Shown one piece after another: positions 9,901-17,362 of a DNA stretch of 21,201 nt. The stretch comes from Peptostreptococcaceae bacterium. GTDB taxonomy: Bacteria > Bacillota > Clostridia > Peptostreptococcales > Peptostreptococcaceae. Positions within the stretch are counted from its first letter, which is position 1. Every line of letters begins with the position of its first letter. Below the pieces are notes generated by a model, which saw only the letters and a program-made list of their open reading frames with translations, had not been told where the DNA came from and searched no databases. Made by a program: the position numbers and the translations under genes. The DNA lies in assembly GCA_029983575.1 (NCBI GenBank), contig JASBZE010000023.1, positions 1 through 21,201 on the forward strand. Direction: 5' to 3'.

Positions 9901-10811
9901 TCATTGGCTGCATCAAAATATCCTAAATTTTCCTTAGTAGCTCTAAGGCCTTGAAGTCCTGGAAGTTTGAATTTATCAAACTTGTAAAATGGATTTTCTG
10001 CGTCTGAACTTCCCATGACCTCATCCAAAATATTTAAAAACTCATCAATCTTCTCGTACATCTTATGAGTCTTTTTTTCTGTATTTAAATATGAGGCCTC
10101 CTCAAGCCCTTTTTCTAGATTATCCCTTACATTATTTAGCCCTAATTGTATTTTTCGATAAAAATATCTATATACCTCAGAAGTCTTATATCCGTTTTTT
10201 TCTATTTCCTCATAAGATTTAAGGGATTTTCTAAGGTACTCAAACGGATTTGGGTAAGCTAGAATTTTATCGTAAATTTTAATTAAACTGCTTATCGCCT
10301 CATCGTCGTTTAGCTTATTGGAAAGCATAGAAACAATCTTTAAAAATCCCTCATCTCCTATTTCGTAAAGTTGCTCAAAAGTCTCTACCATAGATTCTTC
10401 CTTAAGTATCCCCATCTCTTCTGGTTCAACTGTCTTGAAGTCGCTGTCTATGTTTACTCTATGGAAATTAGACCTGATAACATCTAGACAGAATGAGTGA
10501 ATCGTGGAAATCTTAGCCTTTGAGAGAAGTATATTCTGCCTTTTTAGCCTAGTATCCTCAGGATGCTCGCTTAGCTTCTTGTTTATGGCGTCAGAAATTC
10601 TCTCTTTCATTTCCGTCGCAGCTGCATTGGTAAATGTAACGCCCAGTATTTCATCTAAGTCAACAGGGTTATTTTCATCTGTTATCATAGATATTATTCT
10701 CTCTATCAAAACCGCTGTCTTACCTGACCCGGCAGCCGCAGCAACTAATAGGTTTGATCCCCTGCTGTCGATGACTTTTTGTTGTTCGTCGGTCCATCTT
10801 ACACTACTCAA
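6963..10811 (-). CDS. addA: AddA, helicase-nuclease subunit of AddAB
   Basis: Motor and nuclease subunit of the AddAB complex, which unwinds and resects double-strand breaks for RecA loading. Of 1282 residues: Walker A AAGSGKT (about 26-32), motif Ia TFTNAAATEM, motif Ib STIHSFC, motif II VDEYQD (about 402-408), motif III GDIKQSIYGFRNADP, motif V MHKSKGLEFP and motif VI YVAMTRAKEKL. The C-terminal RecB-type nuclease has GTIIHH (about 1117), GIVDMFF (about 1214), DYKTD (about 1230) and QLDLYA, so the nuclease looks active. A linker rich in Asp, Asn and Lys (about 985-1020) joins helicase and nuclease. The start is TTG at 10811, 8 bases after AGGAGG (10820-10825). The in-frame GTG at 10820 overlaps that site and is unlikely. 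The start lies inside the 3' end of addB (8-base overlap). Confidence 0.95.
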   Translation of the reverse strand: MSSVRWTDEQQKVIDSRGSNLLVAAAAGSGKTAVLIERIISMITDENNPVDLDEILGVTFTNAAATEMKERISDAINKKLSEHPEDTRLKRQNILLSKAKISTIHSFCLDVIRSNFHRVNIDSDFKTVEPEEMGILKEESMVETFEQLYEIGDEGFLKIVSMLSNKLNDDEAISSLIKIYDKILAYPNPFEYLRKSLKSYEEIEKNGYKTSEVYRYFYRKIQLGLNNVRDNLEKGLEEASYLNTEKKTHKMYEKIDEFLNILDEVMGSSDAENPFYKFDKFKLPGLQGLRATKENLGYFDAANEYFNLARDEYKETQVLKQVIGEEFMMVSVKDSIMLMKSLIEIMTRFDSIYSDKKKQKSLIDYADMEHMTLDILTDLDKDNNLIPSEIANEYRKYFKEVFVDEYQDINPVQEEILNAISDIEPFNRFMVGDIKQSIYGFRNADPTIFLDKYNSYFDVTNEDFDLVNLNTEKSHRSFLDKRKIILSKNFRSRKNVLESTNFIFKRIMSEPSGELNYGPSEYLYPGASFKGEDPLSEIKIITEESKLNEEEVVSKIIQDLVSGKSKVNIIDKETGKFSLPQYKDIVILSRSVSSKVDKITNELEKREIPIFCDTGSGFFSTLEIKTMLSILKIIDNPDQDIDLLATLTSPIFDFSDDELAKIRLKKNSGSIYKAIIEIARPKKIVDSISKEEQSDKYYDSVLVKKLKSFLDTIDEWRYVSKLSQIHELIWKILFTTGMYEYYGALSNGPQRQKNLMLIFDKARQFENTSLAGLYRFITYIERLKSIGSETGEAKILSENSNVVRYMSMHKSKGLEFPIVIIYGAGTSFNLRDINNDIYLDDDGVVFKFLDERRRIKLKTIFNKRAEEKYRKKILSEEMRTLYVAMTRAKEKLIITGKVKNFSKKYSDFIAEEKNNKDVLIKNSDLILAKNSHLEWILMSLSRHEDLKKFNKKIFDSSGDEIPNLEYIVDDSRWDIEVVGKEVNTTVGNYDERVNSNAFKNDDNIDNIIDDEKKKDDFENEKLEIADVMRLMELNRSRELWSYPYENLVNKPTSISVTEIKKIFEERNLFFDSEIELGFEEIKKEEIHKKELKDIKDLKKPSFMREDKTYLDAAKRGTIIHHLMQIIDLNEVDSLEKVEKQIDSFYRKKILSHEAMSVVDAKKVFAFFESKIGKRALKSDYIGREREVLDNVDLAKLYPEIGDVTGEFSMMRGIVDMFFEEDEELVVVDYKTDMMKGKTLKSIKQKYKVQLDLYAKALEKITGKKVKEKWIYLYGISRELKID

Positions 10812-13800
10812 GATTTCCACCTCCTCTCTTTTCAGTATCTTCTAGTTTTTCTTTCATAAACGAAATTTTGTCCTGTGTAGTAGGTTTTTTTATGTCTTTA
10901 GTTTCTTTTATCTCATCAACTAATCTCTTTGGTTCTCTTAGTTTATTTCCCCTAAGTTTTTCGTCAAACTTACAAATCGCCTTGTAATCGCAGTAGGTAC
11001 ATGAGGTTATCTGTGAACTAGGACTTAACCCCTCTTTTCTCGGGCTGACACTAATTATCCCATCATTAGTATTTTTGTACATTGACGAGATTTTATTCGA
11101 CACAAAATTTTCAAGTACTCCAAACTCCTCAGAAGTGAGTATGTTTGATTCATAAAACTCCCCATTTTTCTTCCTCTTAAAGTTAAAATACTTGCTTACT
11201 CCTGTGGACTCAGCCACTTGGTCGAGTTGCATTAAGTTCTTTTCTAAATCGACGAAATACCCCCTAGGTTGATAAGCCTTAGCTCTTATTTTCTCAAGAG
11301 CATCCTCATCCATATTATAGTCGATATCTGTAGTTAATATCTCATCTTTTACATAGGTGTAATAAGATGCGATAGGATATGCCTCTCTCTTTAGATTTTT
11401 TAGTAGAGCCGACATATATATGACTAACTGAAAGTTTGATTCGTTGTATATATCCTCTATTGAAAATGTATTAGCCCCTGTTTTATAATCGACTACCTTT
11501 AAACCAAGACCCCTTTCACTTTCAACTGTATCAACTCTGTCTATCTTTCCGCTAACATTTACATAGCCGTCTTTTAGAGGAATCTTAAGAGCTCCTATCT
11601 TCCCCTTATTAGAAAATTCCAGTTCGTGAAAGCTCGGTTTCATATTCCCCGCACTTATATGTTCCTTTGCCCATCTCATACTCTCTTTTAAACCTGAAGC
11701 ATACCTAAAAGCGCTGTATTCATATCTTTTATTCATATTTAAGATATAGTCCGGTATTTTTTCTAAAATGCCTTTTAAAATTCCATCTACTCCCTCATCT
11801 ATATCCTTTAATCTGAGGTCATTCCATTCAAGCCCCATAGATCTTATATCCCTGTCAAATATCTCCAAAATCTTATGTACTAAGCTGCCCATATCACTGT
11901 AATCAAACTTATACTCTCGCCTTTCCCTTGCCCTGATACCATAATCTATAAAGTATTTATAAGGACAGCTATAAAATGTACTGACCTTAGTAGTGCTAAG
12001 ATTTTTTGATTTAAACAAATCCTTGGCGATTAATCTATCCAGAGTCCTCTGAGAATTATCAAATTCAAGTGCTGCTAGTATTTTTTTAAATACATCCTCT
12101 GAAATTTGCTTGTATCGAGAAATACCTTTTTTATCGACGACATTTAGTACTCTCTTATCAACATCGGTATAATCGTCCTCTTTTAGTTTAGGAAATATCC
12201 TCTTAATCCTATTTAAAATGGATGAAGGTCTTAGAGATCTATCATTTTTCCCTGTGAGAGGATAGGATAATATCAACCTGTCTACAGCCGATGTCAGAAG
12301 TTTGTATATTAAAAACTCCTCATCATAAAGCTTGTAAGTGCTCCCGTAGTCGATTACGATACCGAAGTCCCTCAAAACATCTCTATCCTTATCTCCTATT
12401 ATGTTATTTTCCTTCTGAGTTTGGGGAATTACTCCCTCGTTTACGCCAAGGGTAAATATTACTTTGGCCCTATCCGATTTAAACCTGGAAATGGATGAAA
12501 CCATCAGCTGGTCAGCCCCAAGTGGAACTACTCCGACCTCATATTCAGAAAAACAAAGGTCCATCATAGAGCGAAAATCTATAAAACTAACCTTTTTATC
12601 TCCACAAATTTCTACTATCTGGTCTATGGAATCTATAAACTTATCCCATATCTGTAGATATTCAAGCATCCTTGTGTTATTTTCATCTTCCTTGGCCTTT
12701 GAAGCTATAGAGAGTAAATTCTTGTCAACATTCATTCCGACTAAAAAATCATAAATCACCCTGCATTTTTCAGTAGCATTTTTTGCATCTTTCATCAAAG
12801 TTGAGTAAGTTCTTATCGGCTCTATCAATGATTTCTTTATTGCATCTATTTCTTCAAGCCTATGTAATTTATCCTCGTCATTAACATCTAAGTCATAATC
12901 TATATTAAATACAGTCCTAATATGAGCGAAGTTTTTAAACCATTTATTTCCCGTTATATCATTTTCTATAGCGAAATTTTCAAGTTCGAAAATAACGTCG
13001 TCATCTGCGTCTATCAATCCATTTTTCAAAAAGCTTATTACATCTTCGCGCCTGAAATTTTTCTCTACAATATCAAGAAACGAGCTAACTAGAAGAGAAA
13101 GCGGATTATCTGAAGCCTTTATTTTTTTATCTAAGAAAAAAGGAATTGAGTACTCTTTAAATATTGATTGGATTATGTAATCGTAGTTTTCAAGCTCCCT
13201 TACAGTGATTGCTATGTCTTTGTACCTGTAACCCTCTTCAGATATAAGTCTTTGTATCTCTTTTGCAACGCCCTCGACTTCCTGATACATATCGTTAAAC
13301 ACAGATATTACAATATCTTCAACTTCTTCCTCATAAATGTCGTAAGGATAGGTATTGTAGTTTTTTTCTAGCAAAATCAAGTCCTCTTTTGAAGTCCTCC
13401 TAGAGTTTGAACCACAGTTTAAAGCCCTAAATTCCCTTCCAAATTTTACAGCCCTCTCCTTTATATTTTTATACGTATTTATAGACCTAGAGAATATACT
13501 AGCACCATCTTTAAATCTCGCCTTAGTATTGTCTTCGTATAGGGTTAGAGCAATTGACATATACTTTGACTTCTCTATTATCAAATCCAATAACTTATAC
13601 TGATTTGGAGTAAATCCAGTGAACTCGTCTATAAAAAAATATGCGCCGTCGATTAACTCAAAGTCACGACCTAAAATAGATGCCTGTGTTATTATATCAG
13701 TGGATTCTATCCAATTTCTAGACAGTATTTTGTCGTACTCCTTGTAAATTTCAGTTACATCTGCCATTTTTAGCTCTAGAGACTCATGATTTTTCTCACT

Positions 13801-14250
13801 TAGAGACAATTCTTCTCTCATTCTCTCCAAATCTATAACACCCACATCATATTGTTTCATTTCAGAAATAATTGACGAAATGGATTTTATAAAACTATTA
13901 TTCCTATACAAACTTCCATATAAATTTAAATTCTTCTTCGTATTTTTTACAGCTTCGTAAGTCATAATGGACTTTCCAGCTGCATCTACCACAGTCCTAT
14001 CCATATTTCCCATATGAGTCAAAATTAATTTAGCTAGTGAATTGAAACTAAGCACGCTAATCCTTGCGTAAGGATCCGTAAGATCTTCTGAATACATTTT
14101 AGCAAGCCTTTTTTCAGCTTCAAAGGTATATTGATCTGGCAAAATATAATAAATCATCTTATCGTCATCACTCAAAGCTACCTCTTTAATCTTCTCTAGT
14201 GTAGCAGTCGTCTTGCCACATCCGCTACCACCATAAATAACATCTATCAT
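10804..14250 (-). CDS. addB: AddB, Fe-S nuclease subunit of AddAB
   Basis: Second subunit of AddAB. It contributes the other strand-specific nuclease and a helicase-fold scaffold that in studied members recognises Chi. Of 1148 residues: N-terminal Walker A GGSGCGKT (7-14), helicase-like core, and C-terminal RecB-family nuclease with SLVHKI, GKIDRVD, VVDYKTG (about 918-924) and QLVIYMS. Four cysteines expected to hold a 4Fe-4S cluster are visible: one in FYSCPYKYF (about 762) and three in CTYCDYKAIC (about 1083, 1086 and 1092). The ATG start at 14250 follows AGGAGG by 7 bases. It begins 27 bases after the stand-alone Fe-S nuclease gene. The end of the gene encodes the addA ribosome binding site, giving the C-terminus RGGGNLE. 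Confidence 0.95.
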   Translation of the reverse strand: MIDVIYGGSGCGKTTATLEKIKEVALSDDDKMIYYILPDQYTFEAEKRLAKMYSEDLTDPYARISVLSFNSLAKLILTHMGNMDRTVVDAAGKSIMTYEAVKNTKKNLNLYGSLYRNNSFIKSISSIISEMKQYDVGVIDLERMREELSLSEKNHESLELKMADVTEIYKEYDKILSRNWIESTDIITQASILGRDFELIDGAYFFIDEFTGFTPNQYKLLDLIIEKSKYMSIALTLYEDNTKARFKDGASIFSRSINTYKNIKERAVKFGREFRALNCGSNSRRTSKEDLILLEKNYNTYPYDIYEEEVEDIVISVFNDMYQEVEGVAKEIQRLISEEGYRYKDIAITVRELENYDYIIQSIFKEYSIPFFLDKKIKASDNPLSLLVSSFLDIVEKNFRREDVISFLKNGLIDADDDVIFELENFAIENDITGNKWFKNFAHIRTVFNIDYDLDVNDEDKLHRLEEIDAIKKSLIEPIRTYSTLMKDAKNATEKCRVIYDFLVGMNVDKNLLSIASKAKEDENNTRMLEYLQIWDKFIDSIDQIVEICGDKKVSFIDFRSMMDLCFSEYEVGVVPLGADQLMVSSISRFKSDRAKVIFTLGVNEGVIPQTQKENNIIGDKDRDVLRDFGIVIDYGSTYKLYDEEFLIYKLLTSAVDRLILSYPLTGKNDRSLRPSSILNRIKRIFPKLKEDDYTDVDKRVLNVVDKKGISRYKQISEDVFKKILAALEFDNSQRTLDRLIAKDLFKSKNLSTTKVSTFYSCPYKYFIDYGIRARERREYKFDYSDMGSLVHKILEIFDRDIRSMGLEWNDLRLKDIDEGVDGILKGILEKIPDYILNMNKRYEYSAFRYASGLKESMRWAKEHISAGNMKPSFHELEFSNKGKIGALKIPLKDGYVNVSGKIDRVDTVESERGLGLKVVDYKTGANTFSIEDIYNESNFQLVIYMSALLKNLKREAYPIASYYTYVKDEILTTDIDYNMDEDALEKIRAKAYQPRGYFVDLEKNLMQLDQVAESTGVSKYFNFKRKKNGEFYESNILTSEEFGVLENFVSNKISSMYKNTNDGIISVSPRKEGLSPSSQITSCTYCDYKAICKFDEKLRGNKLREPKRLVDEIKETKDIKKPTTQDKISFMKEKLEDTEKRGGGNLE

Positions 14251-14277
14251 TTGCTCACCTCCTGTCTTAATTATCTA

Positions 14278-15000
14278 TTATTTTCTATTAGTTAATTCGC
14301 TAAAATCGCAAAATTTATTGTACTCACAAAATTTGCAAGCTCCCTTTTCAATCCTGTAGCTGGTAGTATTTCCAAGTACAATGGAGTTTATCTCTATTAG
14401 GTAGGCGTCTATCATCTTTTTTGTCATTAGATATTGTGCCTTAGAAAATTTAATATCCCTGCTATAGCTGTCAATCCTTGGATAATAATATTTCATCCTC
14501 AAATTTCTAGCATCAAAATCCGGATATCTAGACTTTATCATCTCATAAGTCAATATTAGATAAATCTTAGTCTGCATTCTATTTTCTAAATTTGATTGGG
14601 ATGGCATCACTAAATCGGTCTTCCAATCCCAGATATCAGCATAAATTTTACCCTCGTCTTCTCCAATTGCAAGCATATCTATATCAGCCACAAAATATCT
14701 CCCCTTATAAAAGGAGTTTATCTTAAACTCGTTATACAGTTTATAGCCATTTTCTATGTAGGAAGATTTGATTGTAGAGAGCTTAGTACGCATCATTCCC
14801 TCATCATGACCTACATTTTGGAAAAAGCGTCTAATGCGCATATGGTAATCTACTCCTTGCTTTAACCCTTCATTATATTCGCGATTTTTAGGGGAAAAAT
14901 CATTCCAAAAAAATCTATCTACATATTTGATCTTAAATTTATAACTGCATTGACTTAAGGTCTTAATAGAATTTTGACTCAATACCAATTCCCTCTTCAT
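14278..15000 (-). CDS. Stand-alone Fe-S PD-(D/E)XK nuclease (AddB/Cas4-like)
   Basis: A 240-residue RecB-family nuclease domain without a helicase. Visible residues are H53 (GVDYHMRI), D108 (ADIDML), D125 and K127 (WDWKTD) and the Q143/Y147 motif (QTKIYL). Four cysteines match an Fe-S nuclease: C18 (SQCSYKF), then C222, C225 and C231 (CKFCEYNKFC), with the same CxxCx5C spacing as in AddB two genes away. It probably cleaves single-stranded DNA in partnership with the helicase encoded 57 bases upstream. No cas1 or cas2 is near, so I do not call it Cas4. The start at 15000 is the second of two adjacent ATGs, 5 bases after GGAGG (15006-15010). The first ATG (15003) is only 2 bases away, and an in-frame TTG at 15012 overlaps the ribosome binding site. 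Confidence 0.88.
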   Translation of the reverse strand: MKRELVLSQNSIKTLSQCSYKFKIKYVDRFFWNDFSPKNREYNEGLKQGVDYHMRIRRFFQNVGHDEGMMRTKLSTIKSSYIENGYKLYNEFKINSFYKGRYFVADIDMLAIGEDEGKIYADIWDWKTDLVMPSQSNLENRMQTKIYLILTYEMIKSRYPDFDARNLRMKYYYPRIDSYSRDIKFSKAQYLMTKKMIDAYLIEINSIVLGNTTSYRIEKGACKFCEYNKFCDFSELTNRK

Positions 15001-15057
15001 CATTTCCTCCAATAATACAACATCTAAATACAGACCGTTTTTAGTTAGTCTATATTT

Positions 15058-17328
15058 CTATATTTTTCTTGATAGCTTAACTACATCGATTAAATCCACA
15101 AATTTTGACTTCTTATTATCAAATTTAAATTTATTCTTCCTTGGCCACAACATAAATATTCTCTTTTTAGCACGTGTTATGGCAACGTAAAAAAGTCTGG
15201 CAGTCTCACTTAACTCCTCTATTTTTTTATTTTCCGCATCCTCTCCCATTATATTTGATATTTCCCTAAAAGCAATGTCTAGTGGCCTAGAATACCTATC
15301 TTTAAGAAAATACTTAGTCCTCAAACTCTTCATTTCAGTCGGAAAATTTCTTTCAGTAAGACCTGTCATAACGACAAAATCCCACTCTAGCCCCTTTGAT
15401 TTATGGTATGTAGATATCGTGAGTGAGCCCTTTTCAGGTTCGTACCCATCTAATTCTGAGAGAAAGTTTAGTATAAAACCAAATGGATCCCTGCCATTAA
15501 GTCTGGCAATATCCCTAACATCATCAACATTAAAATCTTCTTCAAAATTCATCCTAAAATTTATATACTTAGAGAAATACTCCATCAGCATTCGATCAAA
15601 ATCATCTTCGCATAAGAAATCAACCATTTCTAAAATCATCTCATCAATTGGCAAACATTGCATATTAAATGCCTTTTTCATATTTCTCATACTTATAATA
15701 GCCATCTTAGAAAAATTCTCCTTGGAAAACTCTATATTATTACCGTTTTTTACATTGGGTTTCTGTACATCGTAAATAGCTTTAAGTTTTGATCCAATAT
15801 ACTCAAAACTTTCGCTCATATCACTCCCCTCAAAATCGAAGAATTTATTAAATGTATTTCCTATTTCCTTATTTAATTCTGCATCAAAATATTTTTTTGA
15901 TCTAGTCAAATAAAACATGTCAAATAAATTAGATTCTGAAGCTAAAAATGAATCGATTAATATATCTAAGTCCCCAGGTGATTTTAAAAACTCCAAAACC
16001 TTACCAAATTTCTTGACTGATTTTTTCTTTGTGGCACTCACTTCTCCTAGATTATAATGCTCTACACCCGACTCATCTAATGTCATAGAGAGATCGCTTA
16101 GAGAAAATCTATCCCTAGTAAGTATACCAACCGTATCTTCTGGATACTTATCCATATATTTTTTTACCATATCCACTGTAAACCTAAGTTCTCGCTGTTC
16201 ATTTTCAAGAGCTCTTTTCTCAATAAAACTGTCTTCGCTTGGCGGATTTTTCATACTTATTCCAGCATCCTTAGCACTTTTGATGTATGTCTGTAAAACG
16301 CCATCAGAGATACTAGAAAAACCTGGGTCGTGTGACACATCGTATAGGAATTTATTGGCCGCATTAATTATTACATCAGAACTTCTCCCTGAAACGGTCA
16401 TCTCCTTTTTTTTATCGCTTCTATTTATAAAATCCCTGAAATTCTTTGGGCTTGACGATGTAAAAGAACCGGTTATACTCTGATTTATATCGCCTACCCT
16501 AATTAGATTACCCGTCTTTTCGGTAAGAATTGACAATATATCTGACTGTATCTCATTAGAGTCTTGACACTCGTCTTCAAAAACCACACTGTAACGCTGA
16601 TTAAACTTGTTTCTGACATCCTCGTCACTCTCTAATAACCTGAAGGCCAGATTTAAAATATCGTCATAATCGATAAGCCCATTTTCTCTTAGATATTCGT
16701 CGTAATCCTTAATAATAGGAAAAATTGTACTGACCAATCCTTTTTTTAATCTAGCCTCAAACTCATATATAGAAATCCCATAGGATTTTATCTTTGACAA
16801 AATACTCGTTACCATATCAAAAACCGTCTTGTCTAAATTATCGCGTATATTATTTTTTTTCTTGCTTTTTTCAATGGCTGAAGGGTCTATCATATTTTTT
16901 AGTATATTATACATCTCCGTATTGTTCCCCGATTCATCGTACTTATGCTTTTGTATTAAGTACTCAAGAGTTGCAGCTCTCCTAAAATCATCTATAATCA
17001 TAAAATCCTCATCAATTCCCACGCGTTCTGGATTTTCTTTGATTATCATCGTTGCCAAGGAGTGAATAGTCATAACTTCAAATCTATTTTTTAAGCTTTC
17101 ATCTAAACCTTCCTCATCAATCATCTTATTTATTCTATTTTTGAAATTATTTACTGCTGAATTCATATATGCCAAAATCAATATCCTAGATTTCTCGCTA
17201 GATTTAAGTAGCTTAAGAACTAGGTGGGTGGTTATAAAAGTCTTACCAGCACCTGGAACAGCGGAAATTGACATAGTCCCACCCGAATAATCAAGTATTT
17301 TCTTTTGTTCTTCAGTAAAACTAATCAT
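15058..17328 (-). CDS. UvrD/PcrA-like superfamily 1 DNA helicase
   Basis: ATP-driven helicase of 756 residues with no nuclease domain. Motifs seen: Q-motif TEEQKKIL (5-12), Walker A AVPGAGKT (23-30), Ia AYMNSAVNNF, Ib MTIHSLA (86-92), II EDECQD (251-256), III GDINQSI (279-285), IV around SGRSSDVIINAAN, V STYHKSKGLEWD (639-650) and VI RLFYVAITRAKKR (711-723). Motif II has Cys where Tyr or Ala is usual, and after motif III the sequence is TGSFTSSSP instead of YGFRGA. To my knowledge similar variants occur in helicases paired with stand-alone PD-(D/E)XK nucleases in other phyla, which fits the nuclease gene next downstream. It is therefore probably not the housekeeping PcrA. The ATG at 17328 follows GGAGG by 6 bases. 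It starts 34 bases after the preceding gene. Confidence 0.92.
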   Translation of the reverse strand: MISFTEEQKKILDYSGGTMSISAVPGAGKTFITTHLVLKLLKSSEKSRILILAYMNSAVNNFKNRINKMIDEEGLDESLKNRFEVMTIHSLATMIIKENPERVGIDEDFMIIDDFRRAATLEYLIQKHKYDESGNNTEMYNILKNMIDPSAIEKSKKKNNIRDNLDKTVFDMVTSILSKIKSYGISIYEFEARLKKGLVSTIFPIIKDYDEYLRENGLIDYDDILNLAFRLLESDEDVRNKFNQRYSVVFEDECQDSNEIQSDILSILTEKTGNLIRVGDINQSITGSFTSSSPKNFRDFINRSDKKKEMTVSGRSSDVIINAANKFLYDVSHDPGFSSISDGVLQTYIKSAKDAGISMKNPPSEDSFIEKRALENEQRELRFTVDMVKKYMDKYPEDTVGILTRDRFSLSDLSMTLDESGVEHYNLGEVSATKKKSVKKFGKVLEFLKSPGDLDILIDSFLASESNLFDMFYLTRSKKYFDAELNKEIGNTFNKFFDFEGSDMSESFEYIGSKLKAIYDVQKPNVKNGNNIEFSKENFSKMAIISMRNMKKAFNMQCLPIDEMILEMVDFLCEDDFDRMLMEYFSKYINFRMNFEEDFNVDDVRDIARLNGRDPFGFILNFLSELDGYEPEKGSLTISTYHKSKGLEWDFVVMTGLTERNFPTEMKSLRTKYFLKDRYSRPLDIAFREISNIMGEDAENKKIEELSETARLFYVAITRAKKRIFMLWPRKNKFKFDNKKSKFVDLIDVVKLSRKI

Positions 17329-17362
17329 AACTTTCCTCCATCAACTCTTAAAATTCATTAAA

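Noticed and set aside
14278..15000. Cas4 and a CRISPR locus
   Set aside because: The nuclease is Cas4-like in fold, but no cas1/cas2, effector or repeat array occurs in the window, and its partners are repair genes.
15275..15775. 166-codon open frame on the plus strand
   Set aside because: Antisense to conserved helicase motifs V and VI; no ribosome binding site or recognisable domain.
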